DNA of 64,000 bases from Ascarosepion bandense. Its lineage: Eukaryota; Mollusca; Cephalopoda; Sepiida; Sepiidae. Position numbers and translations under genes: made by a program. Under the pieces are notes generated by a model that saw nothing but the letters and a program-made list of their open reading frames with translations, was not told the DNA's origin and made no database searches. This document shows positions 44,090 through 55,183 of this stretch, piece by piece (position 1 is the first letter of the stretch; each line of letters starts with the position of its first letter). The stretch covers positions 848,501-912,500 of the forward strand of contig JBBBDQ010001617.1 in assembly GCA_037127315.1 (NCBI GenBank). Direction: 5' to 3'.

Positions 44090-44910
44090 AATCTAAATTC
44101 AAAGTGAATGGAGAAAACCAAGTGACCATGAAACGATATGAGTTTGGTTTTTGACGTATTGAAATTTAATAGACAACACCGCACCGAAAAAATAAGAAGA
44201 AAAATACACCACTCATGTACTTCAGGTTGGTGTTGTGGATGTAGGACTTGGTTGAAATATGTGATACTATCATTGTAACATGTATTCATGTGTTCAGTCA
44301 GTAGGAAAGAAGGATGAAGATATCACAGAGACAAAGCCACATAAGAATCGATAGCTATCCCATATCAACCAAACCATGGACACTTTAGAGGGTACTTTAA
44401 TAATAACAATAATGTCCAGGGGTACCATAATAATAACCAAAAGGAGAACAATTGTTCGAAATAATTAAAGTCAAGGCATACATCTTTTTAGTAAAAAAAT
44501 CTGAATTAAATGATAATCTTTATAATTTTCAAATAAAACAATATCTTAGGATCGACAACTCTCTGATATTTTAATGTATCACGCGGCTACAAATGCACGT
44601 TGACGTGATGGTATAAATTCCCAGTATCGTGAAACACCCTTCAAAGTACAGCAACTTGACATGGCATAAATTCACCGGGAAACATCTGCAGAGATGTTAA
44701 AGTGTTGGTTGTTGCGTTTTTATGGCATATAAACCTCGGCGGGTCATTTATTGCCAACTAAATTTTATTTATTTATTGCTAGTAATACCTTTTTCTTTCA
44801 ACAATTTATTGTTGTTTTTATATAAGTTTTGTGTCTAGTAATACTTTTTTCTTTTCAAGTATCAAGATTCATTAGAATTTGTTTTTCTTAAGGTTAAGGA
44901 AAGGGTCCCC
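44090..44910. other. Unassigned sequence
   Basis: Nothing recognised beyond possible LINE-R flank at its start. Confidence 0.3.
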
Positions 44911-44914
44911 AAGT

Positions 44915-45079
44915 CCTACCCTATTATTTAACCCATAACTGGAGGGAAGGGACGGATTAATACCTTTCCCAAGGGTACCAGTGCTTAAGTGAATGCAGGG
45001 TATTCAACTGGAATTCGAACTCGGCTCACCGATTTCTCGTTCCGATTCGATATCCACTGCATCACAGCGCACATCCGTC
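44915..45079 (-). mobile_element. SINE-A 5' half joined to 5S rRNA-like DNA
   Basis: Minus-strand head (45000-45075) and first part of the body; the 3' end is missing. Its 5' end (GGATGTGCGCTGTGATGCAG) is directly preceded by a 5S-like unit. Confidence 0.9.
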
Positions 45080-45086
45080 ACTAAAC

Positions 45087-45204
45087 GCTTACAGCACTTG
45101 GTATTCCCAAGTGGTCACCCATCTAGGTACTGACCAGGCTCAACGTTGCTTAACTTCGGTGCTCGAGCGAGAACCGGTGTATTCAACGTGATATGGCCGT
45201 AAGC
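45087..45204 (-). rRNA. 5S rRNA gene or pseudogene, full length
   Basis: The minus strand reads GCTTACGGCCATATCACG at the start and GGAATACCAAGTGCTGTAAGC at the end, 118 nt, with complementary termini. The internal control region is recognisable: GAAGTTAAGCAACGTTGAGCC and then AGATGGGTGACC. Differences from the usual animal sequence (TTGAGCC for TCGGGCC, TAGATGGG for TGGATGGG, CTCGAGCACC) and the lack of a T-run terminator suggest a pseudogene or 5S-derived repeat, but transcription is possible. Confidence 0.85.
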
Positions 45205-45224
45205 ACGCACATCCATCACTGAAC

Positions 45225-45263
45225 GCTTACAGCACCTGGTATTCCCAAGCGGTCACCCATCTA
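45225..45263 (-). pseudogene. 5S rRNA 3' fragment
   Basis: Only the 3' third of 5S (AGATGGGTGACCGCTTGGGA through CTGTAAGC). It is separated from the full copy by a 20-bp spacer similar to the one between the full copy and the SINE head. Confidence 0.85.
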
Positions 45264-45419
45264 ATTAAGAGATGTTAGGCCAGGCCATATCGATAGTAGA
45301 GATTAATGATATTTGTATGTACATAAGCCATGATTGCGTGCAAATCGAAACAGATGAAGATAGTTTAGTGGCAAGTATTTTATATTATTTTTCATGTGTC
45401 ATGCTCAGTATATTTCCTC

Positions 45420-46200
45420 TTGGTATCTATCCCAAATCCCGTCTTTTTTTTTTTTACTTCTATCCGTCCTGTGAGTATTTGATTCTCCAGGCCCGCTTTC
45501 CTCATTACGGGTCCAAGGAACTTCATCTGCCGCTTCCTGATGTTAAGTATGAGTTTTCTTCTCGTTTGCATCCAATCCAATACATCATCGTTACTCATAT
45601 GCTCAGTCCATGGTATCCTCAGCATCTTTCTGCAGGACCACATTTCTGATGTTTCAAGATCGTTCAACATTCACTGCCATATGGAAGGACAGATATCATA
45701 TCGCAGTCCAGCACTCTTTGTTTTCAATGAGATTTTCCGGTAAGCTTTTGAAATGTCATTGCATCTTTTGATTCCATTCTCTGTCAGACATTTCCTACGT
45801 ATTTAAATTTCTGGACTTGTTTTATTTTAGTTTCTCCAACGTGTAGATGGAATTTATTTTATTTTTATTTTGCTAATTGCTATGCATTCAGTTTTCTTGA
45901 AGCTTACACTTACTGGAAGAGGTCCTTCATTTTCTTTTCCGTAACTGCTATAAGCACAGTATCATCCGCGTATCTTACATTGTTAGGATTGTGGCCGCCA
46001 ATGACGAATCTCGCTAAGGCTTTTATTTATCTCGTAATTGTTTCGCTGTATAGGTTGAATAGATCCGGTGAGAAGCCTCATTATCCCCACTTCTATTTTC
46101 GCATACCTGCTGAATTCATTTCCTATCCGTACGCAAGCTAAATTCATGGCTAAATTCTCCAAATTTCGAGAGTACTTTGTACTTATCTGCACATGTGTTG
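45420..46200 (-). mobile_element. LINE-R C-terminal region, longest copy
   Basis: The minus ORF 45392-45670 encodes SEMWSCRKMLRIPWTEHMSN and RKRQMKFLGPVMRKAGLENQ. Further upstream, frames to ~46190 include VRYADDTVLIAVTEKKMKDL-like sequence (from CGTAACTGCTATAAGCACAG and ATCCGCGTATCTTACA), which is the YADD motif region of RT. Several frameshifts. Confidence 0.82.
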
Positions 46201-46360
46201 AAACCTGTCAAATTAAGTAATGTTAGTAAAATCAATTTGTCTAAGTAAGCTAATTATTTATGAGGAAGCGGTTTCTTAAGGATTCATTTCCTTGCTTTCT
46301 TTGCTATGAAGCACTGCGATCTGCCATTAACAGAGTTGTATATTGACTGTGCATTGTACG

Positions 46361-46970
46361 TTGTAGTGCAATGGATATCGTCGCAGAACGAGAAATTGGA
46401 GAGCCGAGTTCGAATTCCAGTTAAGTTCGTTGCATTCATCTACACGCAAAGAAATATATTGATCCGTCTCTTCTCACTTCAGTGATGAGTTAAAAAGCAT
46501 AACAGAGTGGATTCTGTAGGCTTGGCTGGCAACCAGTCTACCGAAGAAAGTAATGGAAAACCTGTTGTAGAGTAGTTGACACCCCTTCAGCACTCTCAAT
46601 GACGAAATAGCCCATTGTCTGAAATGGTCTATTTAAGTAAAGGATAGTAGCATTCGAAGCGTAATATTCGATTATCATTCGAGCAATATTCAGACTGATT
46701 ATTTCGGCAACTATTGCAATCGAAACTCCTCCTCTCTGTGCTATAAGTTCTGTCATGTCAGTCATTGTAACTGTTTTATTGTCATGTGTATATCTATTTA
46801 GCACCGGATATTGTGCTGTATAATACTCAGCATTCTTTCTCTGTGTATTGTATTCACCTCGGCGAAGCAACAAACCTACTACACTACTACTACGCTAAAA
46901 TCTTCAGCCCAGTCAGTTATATCTTTCGCCACATGATCATCCAAGCATGTATCACGTATGGGACTTAAAA
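46361..46970 (+). mobile_element. SINE-A split by a ~300-bp insertion
   Basis: The head and body run from 46361 to about 46575 and the 3' tail resumes at about 46876 (CTAAAATCTTCAGCCCAGTC). The insertion boundaries fall in the AACCTACTGCGGG region. The insert has an open frame on the minus strand (46873 down into the SINE) with no recognised domain. Confidence 0.8.
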
Positions 46971-47032
46971 ATTTAATATAGTATTTAAGTATTTATATAG
47001 GCATGATTAAAACCTCGTTTAGACTAATGGTC

Positions 47033-47101
47033 ATTCGTGGTCGAGAGGTCTAAGACGTGTAGATAGGGGTTGTAGGTTCGAAACCTGCCGAATGATGCAC
47101 A
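47033..47101 (+). mobile_element. tRNA-like head of SINE-C
   Basis: TCATTCG/CGAATGA form a 7-bp acceptor, GTC/GAC a D-arm and GTAGG/CCTGC a T-arm with loop TTCGAAA. The A box is TGGTCGAGAGG. The anticodon arm is ~8 bases too short for a real tRNA, and SINE-C body follows. Confidence 0.6.
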
Positions 47102-47450
47102 ATTTCGTAATAAAAAATTATCGTAAATAATCAGGCTGGTAGAAATAAACATATAATACTGTTTAATTAGAAAACAGAATATCTACTTAAGTACGAGTAT
47201 CGATAAAAAATAATGTTCAAACAAATCATTTCAAATTGTCGGTTGTTTATAACCAAGTTTCGTTAATCTTCGTTAATTTCCGTAACATGATGATTATCGT
47301 AAATAATCAGGCCGGTAGAAATAAATATATAATACTGTTTGATTATAAACAGAATATCTACTTAAAAACGAGTATCGATCAAAAATAATGTTCAAACAAA
47401 TCCTTTCAAATTGTTGGTTGTTTATAAACAAGCTATTCTAAAGTCTAATC
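47102..47450 (+). repeat. SINE-C body, duplicated in tandem
   Basis: ATTATCGTAAATAATCAGG(C)...GGTTGTTTATAA occurs at about 47117-47252 and again at 47291-47434. An inverted relic is at 10195-10325. Confidence 0.8.
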
Positions 47451-47484
47451 TCGTACATCTCCGCCTAAAACTTTATTTACTTTA

Positions 47485-47576
47485 TTCTTTTTTTTTTCAA
47501 TTGAAGACAAATTAGCCAAGCATCTGGTCCACACTCCTCAATGTTCTTTAGACGTGTCGTTAAGGTTTGTTTCCTG
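47485..47576 (+). mobile_element. Decayed SINE-B 5' part
   Basis: TTTTCAATTGAAGACAAATTAGC and CTGGTCCACACTCCTC correspond to the SINE-B start. Confidence 0.5.
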
Positions 47577-47672
47577 TTTAAGTTGGGTTTGCTACGAATT
47601 AAACTGGAATTGGAACTCAGCTCCCCGATTTCTCGTTCCGAGCCGATATCCACTGCACCACAACGCACATAG
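47577..47672 (-). mobile_element. SINE-A head fragment
   Basis: Minus-strand head with TGTGCGTTGTGGTGCAGTGG and CTGAGTTCCAATTCC. Confidence 0.88.
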
Positions 47673-47699
47673 GGTTGTAGATAAGAAGATCAAATTCCT

Positions 47700-48000
47700 T
47701 ACAAAAGGAAAGAAGATGCAAGCCGTTTGAATTCATTTTACCTAGCCCCATGAGGGTACCCTACACCAGGCCATTTGAGATGGTCTCTTCCAACTCGTGC
47801 ATTGAAATCACCTAAGAGAACAAGTTTACCGCGAAATGACAATTTGGAGACAACGGCGCGCAACTTATCATAAAGGGTTTCAATTTCTTGTTTGAACACA
47901 ACATGGTTGGTGTTTAGCAACTTACAAGTGTCACTTGAGACCCCATCTCAAGATCTAACGTCAGCGTGATTAAGCGATCGTCACCTCCCTGCGGAGTATA
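47700..48000 (-). mobile_element. LINE AP-endonuclease fragment
   Basis: Minus frames give DRLITLTLDLEMGSQVTLVS, then KLVLLGDFNARVGRDHLKWP and, after a frameshift, GLGKMNSNGLHLL. GDFNARVG is the AP-endonuclease catalytic loop of RTE/jockey-type LINEs. It is cut at 48000 by a Helitron. Confidence 0.85.
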
Positions 48001-48002
48001 TT

Positions 48003-48883
48003 TCTATATATAAAAGTGGATATGTCTGTCGGTGTGTCCGTTTGTGTGTCTCTATTCTAACGAACCCCACTCCTCTGAAACCCATCGTCCAATTGTAACC
48101 AAAATTGTGTCACTTGTGATTATGACATGATCTTTTGATGTACGGAAAAATTTTTCAAATCGATTCTTAGGGTGCGGCACTGAAACGCTTAGAATTTACG
48201 AACTCTTCTCCTCCGAGACACCTTATGCGAATTCAAACAAAATGGAGTAACTTGAGATCAAGATCCGAACCTTTGATGTACAGAAAAAAAATTTCAAATC
48301 AATGTACAGTGTTCGTCAAAAATCAACGACAGACAATTTCGGGTTGTCTTTTGCGCACTTTTATGCTTTTCTCCAAGACGCTTCACTCAAATTCAATCAA
48401 AATCGTGTCACTGGTAGATCAAGGTCAGATGCCTTGATTTGCAAACAAAAATTTTAATTGACACATAAGATGCGGCAAAAAATAATGGAAAATATTGCTT
48501 TTTTAGATCGTTTATTTATCCGAAACGCCTAGTTATATTCCAACAAAAATCGTTTTTTTTTTAAATTTCTACCTTATCATATACTATAGCAATTTCATGT
48601 TTTCTACAAGGTTCCAACCCTTCTTCTGGGTCACACCATCATCGGATCACATTACAGGCTCCCGTAACGCCCGATCGTTCTCCTAATTGCACATACATCA
48701 TTACGTTTATTAGCAAAATTGATCAAGCATGAATTCTGTTTTACAAACACAACAAAAACCAATACTTACTTCGCATTACCTGCGCACAGTAACCTCATAT
48801 TAGAGCTTTTTAGATAAGCACTTGACCTTACCATTTCAACATAGCCACTAAAAACCCCCGAGCAACGCCGGCCTATACATCTA

Positions 48884-48884
<1 letters not shown>
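48003..48884 (+). mobile_element. Non-autonomous Helitron, second family
   Basis: Starts TCTATATATAAAAGTGG and ends CCCGAGCAACGCCGGCCTATACATCTAG at 48884, followed by T. No Rep/helicase coding. The interior differs from the 29.1 and 51.1 kb copies. Confidence 0.85.
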
Positions 48885-48885
<1 letters not shown>

Positions 48886-48930
<45 letters not shown>

Positions 48931-48985
48931 CTCATGAAGTATATCATATGTATCTTAAAATACTTCGTTTTTCTCCAAGAAACAG

Positions 48986-49062
<77 letters not shown>
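48886..49062. repeat. (TA)n and (CA)n microsatellites
   Basis: TA run at 48884-48928 and a 70-bp CA run at 48990-49061, with short unique sequence between. Confidence 0.97.
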
Positions 49063-49063
<1 letters not shown>

Positions 49064-49069
49064 TTTTAA

Positions 49070-49260
49070 AAATCATATCACCCCAAGCAAGGCGGTAACG
49101 CCACTGATGCGCAGGGGGCTACGTAAGAGTGAAAAGATTGGAAAAGAGAAATCCGGAAACCACATCCTAAACAGGGAAGAAGGGATAAGCCTCTTCACCT
49201 GTTCAATAGACATGGGTGGAGTGTGAACCGGGCGATAGTTTAGTCTATCTACTCCAATTG
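49070..49260 (-). mobile_element. SINE-B, complete monomer
   Basis: Minus-strand copy from CAATTGGAGTAGATAGACT (49258) to GGGGTGATATGATTTTTAAA (about 49070), with all internal motifs. The best single unit of the family. Confidence 0.9.
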
Positions 49261-49426
49261 TATATATATATATTGTTAGACATATACTATTTTTATAGGG
49301 ACAATTGATTAAAATTAGAGCACTTATTATACCCAGTGCAGAGATAGGAATCAATATTGCATGAAATTTTTCAGTTTCAAATTTCAATGTGATCTTCAAA
49401 GAATGTGCCATTACTCCTTTAGGAGA

Positions 49427-49478
<52 letters not shown>

Positions 49479-49480
49479 AT

Positions 49481-49556
<76 letters not shown>
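49427..49556. repeat. (TA)n-(ATT)n-(TA)n-(TG)n microsatellite
   Basis: Compound dinucleotide tract with a short ATT insert. Confidence 0.97.
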
Positions 49557-49559
<3 letters not shown>

Positions 49560-51065
49560 AATGTTACAATGGGAAGTGGCGAAAGAGGGAAATCTCCTCT
49601 TACCAGTTCTTTTGTTTAGTGCTAATGATTTGGTTTATTTAAAGTCATTATCTCTAAATTTCTATTTTATACTCGTTGGGTGGTTGTTGCAAATCTATTT
49701 ATTTATCTATTTAGTTTAGGACTATTGATAGTCAGGACTTCTAGATTGATAATTTATTTATTATTTCATGTATTTATATATGTAACTTATTAGTATTATT
49801 TTTATTGCATTTTTTCGAAATTTTGATATTTAGAATAAAGGTTAATAGATTTAGGTTATAAGGATTTTTTTGTTAAGTCTTCCTTCAACAGAACCCTATT
49901 TGGAACTGATATAACGGACAGACGCTTATATCTTGTCATACTAGAACCATTTCTGTGTTTGTTAAATTGTAGACCGTCGTATAATGTGACATAAAGAACA
50001 AAATGAAAAGGATTTGAAGATCTTAAAGCTCATATCCAGGGGATAGAACAGTTACAAATTGCAGAAGAGAAGATAGAAGATTTCATATATCTTATAACAT
50101 TGCGCGAAAGCTTAATGATTTTTAAATCAGATGACAGTAATTAAATTAGATTTTAATTTGCATGATAAAATATTTAGCTAGTTAAACGAAAGCTCTTGTT
50201 TAAAAGCAATGATGTCTATTTTGTTTTCAAATATCTCTGACTGTCTTTAAGTCATTTTTATCTACTCATCACCTCACTTCTTTGTAATAAATATCTGACA
50301 CAATTCTAATGGAGTTTTTTTCATTTGAACGAGCGAAATATACACATTTGCATGTAAGCAATACGTTTATTTCATATGTAACTCTTTCCTTTCTCTATTT
50401 TTTAGTATATTTTTTTCAGTTTTAAATTCTTTATCCTGAAGAAAATCGTCAAATATCGAAGGAAAAACAATTGATGCTCGAGGAAATAATGTTCGGCTAT
50501 TCGCTCAATCCAAAGGTTTTGATGTAGAAATTGCCGCATTTGCGACAACGAGAGTCAAATGTTCAATATTTCCTCTTCTTGTGAAATTGCCATGGGCGAA
50601 TGAAAGAAAAACATCCAAGATATTCGAAAATATAAAAGAAAAAAAAAAATCCTGACTTCAATTTTGAAATACTTGTTGAATGCCAATTGTGAACAATATC
50701 AATTGAGTAAATCTCGCTGATTCTCGAGTGATTTCCAATGCGATCTCCTCCGCCGGCAGTTTTCTTATCTGCCAACGAGATTTTGTTAACAAAGAGAAGA
50801 GAGAGGACTTGAGAATTTTTCAAAAACACTCCACTGAACACAAAACGCCTTATTTTGTCGATTAGCGTTCTAAATTTTTGTCGTAATTCTGCTTTCGCTC
50901 AGTAAAGTACATATGAGGTAGACTTGTGTTCAATAGAAACAATTTCTAACGTTTTGGATGACTCATTTTAAGAAGTCTTTGAGACTACACTTTCGGTTTC
51001 TCGTTCTGAATGTTTTTATTATTTATTGTATTTGCTCACATTTCGCTTCAACTCTTCATATATTA
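49557..51065. other. Unassigned, mostly unique-looking sequence
   Basis: The GC-richer part at 50460-50850 has a 92-codon minus ORF without recognised domain. No known repeat. Confidence 0.3.
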
Positions 51066-51070
51066 AAAGG

Positions 51071-51374
51071 TCTATATTATCTAAACTTATTTATAAATGA
51101 AACTTTGTCTGTGTGTGTGTCTGTGTGTCCGTTACCTATAGACTCCGAAATGGCTGAACCGATTTTCTTGAAAATTTACACTGTTGTACTATAAGCGTCT
51201 GCGAGTGTTCTTAGCTAGGTTTTGTGTCGAGGTATCCCCGATAAATATCGAAAATCGATAATCGAAAAAGGAGTTATAGAAGGAATGGTCCGATTTTAAT
51301 CAAATTTGATACACTCATAGAAACGATATTCAGAAGTTTCAAGGTTGCAGTTCTTACAATAGTGCAGAAAATCG

Positions 51375-51425
<51 letters not shown>

Positions 51426-51806
51426 GGCAAGATGTTTGTGTATGTGTCTGTTTATCTGTCTGTATGTCTGTATTTTTTCAGCCCTTTTACTTTAGTTTTT
51501 GCTTCGGGTTTGGCTCTAAGTAGGTATAATTGTAGTTCTCAGCCATGATGCCATTTACTCAGAGGTACCTATTTACCCTTCAAAATTCAATTTACAACGA
51601 AAAAACTTATTTGATATCGATACCAGGAAATCAAAATTTGACTTACATCCATCCATTTTTCTTTCAGTCTAAGATTTTGCTTTAACTAGAAACAACTATT
51701 GCTTTTTAGTCTTTCGTGCCAACGTCCAAAGAGTCTGAGCTCCAGAACCATGGATTAGTTTTAAAGCTTTCATTACACCCGAGCAACACCGGGCTATACT
51801 GCCAGT
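51071..51806 (+). mobile_element. Non-autonomous Helitron (longer relative of 29074-29590)
   Basis: Starts TCTATATTATCTAAACTTAT and ends ACCCGAGCAACACCGGGC...CCAG|T, with CTAG changed to CCAG. A TA microsatellite splits it at 51378-51422. ORF 50958-51194 overlaps its start and is not a gene. Confidence 0.85.
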
Positions 51807-51892
51807 GTTACAAAGCTCTACGTTTCATACAGAAATGAAATTGTCATGTTTTTCCTCCCAAAAGTGGCGCGGACATTAAAAATTGAATTGTT

Positions 51893-51990
51893 AAATTTCT
51901 ATTTTTGACCAATAAGAGACCAATAAAATTTCTATTTTTGACCAATAAGAGACCAATAAAATTTCTATTTTTGACTAATAAGAGACCTCA
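51893..51990. repeat. ~32-bp tandem repeat, three copies
   Basis: AATTTCTATTTTTGACCAAT plus AAGAGACC is repeated three times. Confidence 0.92.
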
Positions 51991-52420
51991 AAAAAGAAGA
52001 TTCATTTTCTGATATTTGCAGACGATATTGTTAAAAAAGACTGAAGGATCAAGTAATTGCAAAATTTAGTGTTTCTCGCTCTTGAATTATTGAGTACAGA
52101 AATAATAAAGTAGACTTTTAACCAGTGATAATTTAGAAGTAATTCTTAATTATTTAGATTCAGTTTTAGAGCAGATTCTTTTTCTATAAACTTCAATAAC
52201 TAATATAAGTTACTAAGTTTTCGCTAAAAAATATTCTGCATTTTATACTTAACCGATTCTTCTTCTTCATATATAGTGTCCATTCAAGACATGGGCGATC
52301 ATGGACTTCCACTTGGCTCTGTCTCTTGTCGCTCTTAATATTTTTCTCTCTATATATTACTGGGACCTGAAATCTTCTTGAAATGGATATTCTCCCAATA
52401 TAATATATTGAAATTATATG
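51991..52420. other. Unassigned; possible LINE-R 3' flank at 52262-52350
   Basis: GGGCGATCATGGACTTCCAC resembles 15890-15915 at the edge of LINE-R. Otherwise nothing recognised. Confidence 0.3.
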
Positions 52421-52422
52421 TG

Positions 52423-52424
<2 letters not shown>

Positions 52425-52465
<41 letters not shown>
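52425..52465. repeat. (TA)n microsatellite
   Basis: Uninterrupted TA run. Confidence 0.97.
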
Positions 52466-52467
<2 letters not shown>

Positions 52468-52799
52468 CAAACAAAAAAATTAAAACATTAAAAAGTTTAA
52501 AAAATAAGGATATCAATACAAATATATGATAAAACAAAAACTAAGAAACAAAAACAAAACACAAATAATATAAACATGAAAAATAAAAATATATACAAAC
52601 ACACAATCAAGATAAAAACAAAATAACGCAACAATCAACAAAGGAAAAATAAAAAATAAACAAAAAATAAATCTCACAAAGACAAATGTACACAAAAGCA
52701 CAAAAACAGCCAGCCATGACACAGAAAAAATAAGTTAGCTGTTATAAAATCTTAATCAAATGAACACAAATGATATCTTCTTCCAAAGCCATATTCTAT

Positions 52800-53840
52800 A
52801 AAGAATTACACAACATTAAACAAACACTTGTTAACAACTGAATTTCTACGTTCGTCATTGATCAACAAATTAAAATGTATCTCAATAAACTTAATAATAC
52901 CTTTACCATTAATGATAATATTAATTAAAATAGTGTACGTTAAAATAAACGTAACACTCTTAACATTTACTATTGTAACCAAATGCATAATAATTACAAA
53001 CATGATGAAATAACACTCAAAAACATAATAGGTAGAAATGTTAAACTCATTAATGATAATATACAGATTAAGCTCATCATATATTATAAAAGTGTAAAAC
53101 AACTGTCCTCATAGTCTCTTATAAGTTTAAAACCACACAACTAAATTCTCTACAGATGACCAAAGTTGTGTATCAGTTTTCATGCCAGTTCAGAGTTTGT
53201 ATTTCTGATACTAATAATAAATCTACTACATATATTGGTTTTACTACAACCACGCTCCCCCATAGACTTACCTGTCACCTTTCTGATCATAATTCTATTA
53301 AACAACATTTCTTCGAAAAACATAGCCATGTGTGCAATATTAGAAGGATATTAGTCAATAACACAACAATACAGACTCATTTACACAGTAAAAAAAAAAA
53401 CAAAAAACTTCAGAAACTGGAGGTCATCTACATTAAATCAAAGTAACCGAAACCCAATAAAATCACATTTTAAACTAGTCACAACACATTAATTTGCATC
53501 TAGACATATGATTCTGTTGTTAATATTTTGGTGTTTAACTTGGTATGACGCCATAGAACCGCATCACTAATTTACGACCTGTGTCTTCTATTTCGTGACA
53601 CTTATCGCCGCATAGCTATCTTTTATGTCAGCATAACAGAATATCATCTTTGATAGTGAATATCTTTATGTTAATGTTCCTACAACCACTCTGAAGATGA
53701 CTCATGTGAGCCGATAGCTTAGATTAAGTACCAACGTAATAAAATATATCGAAATGTTGGACAATTTTCATCTTTATTTTCACCAGAAATTAAAGCTAAA
53801 ATACGATGTTTAGAACGGCTCATGATTAAACATGATTAAA
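52800..53840 (+). mobile_element. Penelope-like element: GIY-YIG remnant and 3' repeat, copy 3
   Basis: Frames from ~53000 give GRNVKLINDNIQIKLIIYYK, then, after a frameshift, ORF 53156-53446 with VVYQFSCQFRVC, STTYIGFTTTTLPHRLTCHL and NSIKQHFFEKH. This is a GIY-YIG-type nuclease module (TYIGFT, R and H residues) as in Penelope-like elements. The ~400-bp 3' repeat shared with 25930-26340 and 37990-38560 follows and has CTCTGAAGATGACTCATGTG plus AGCCGATAGC, a hammerhead-like hairpin with a changed GAAA. The RT is absent. Confidence 0.78.
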
Positions 53841-53865
53841 TATTTATTGAATTATCTGCTGCTTC

Positions 53866-54430
<565 letters not shown>

Positions 54431-54467
54431 TATATAAAATTATGGATATATATATATAAAATTATGT

Positions 54468-54759
54468 CAGTCAGTCAGTCAGTTAAGTGCCATACGTGAT
54501 ACACGCTTGGGTTATCATGTCTCGAAAGAGACATGACTGACTGGGCAGAAGATTATCCCGCAGTAGGTTGCCATTGCTTTCTGCGGTAGACTGGTTGCCA
54601 ACCAAGGCTATAGAACCCAATCTGTCCTGTTATTTAACCCATAACTGGAAGGAATAGACGGATTAATACCTTGCCCAAGGGTATTTGTGCGCAAGTGAAT
54701 GAAATGAATTCGGCTGGAATTCGAATTCCGAACCTATATCCACTGTACCACAACACATG

Positions 54760-54762
<3 letters not shown>
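54468..54762 (-). mobile_element. SINE-A, near full length
   Basis: Minus-strand copy with the complete 3' tail; the head has a small deletion between B box and anticodon arm (CGAATTCCGAACC). Confidence 0.93.

Positions 54763-54813
<51 letters not shown>
54763..54813. repeat. (TA)n microsatellite
   Basis: TA run adjoining the SINE-A 5' end. Confidence 0.97.
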
Positions 54814-54816
<3 letters not shown>

Positions 54817-54956
54817 TCAGATACTTTAATCCAAGCGGAAAAAGCAGGAAGGTAAATTCCAAAAACCCGATCCTAATTAATATTAAAAATTTTATTTTAA
54901 TATTAAAAAATGATACAGGAAGAGAGCTCCATGTAATAAAATATTACAGAGCAAAT

Positions 54957-55068
54957 ATATGGTTAAATAAAATAAAGACAAGAGGAAAACTGTATTTTAA
55001 ATCGCCTACGCGTTTCGTCCGTGATGGACTTTTTCAAGGCAGAAAATTTTATTTTATTTAACCATACT
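54957..55068. repeat. Inverted repeat enclosing a GACGAAACGCG motif
   Basis: TATGGTTAAATAAAATAAA and its complement (55047-55066) enclose, on the minus strand, GTCC-atcac-GGAC-GAAACGCGTAGGCG. The hairpin plus GAAAC is hammerhead-like, but the CTGANGA part reads CTTGAAA, so it is degenerate. Confidence 0.55.
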
Positions 55069-55098
55069 GTCCATAATCTCGGATTAAAACTGAGTATA

Positions 55099-55103
<5 letters not shown>

Positions 55104-55180
<77 letters not shown>
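55104..55180. repeat. (CA)n/(TA)n microsatellite
   Basis: CA run passing into TA. Confidence 0.97.

Positions 55181-55183
<3 letters not shown>

Noticed and set aside
47033..47101. Functional tRNA gene
   Set aside because: The acceptor and T arm pair well, but the anticodon arm is about 8 bases short; a SINE head is more likely.
55008..55041. Functional hammerhead at the GACGAAACGCG motif
   Set aside because: The CTGANGA strand is changed to CTTGAAA; kept only as a degenerate motif.
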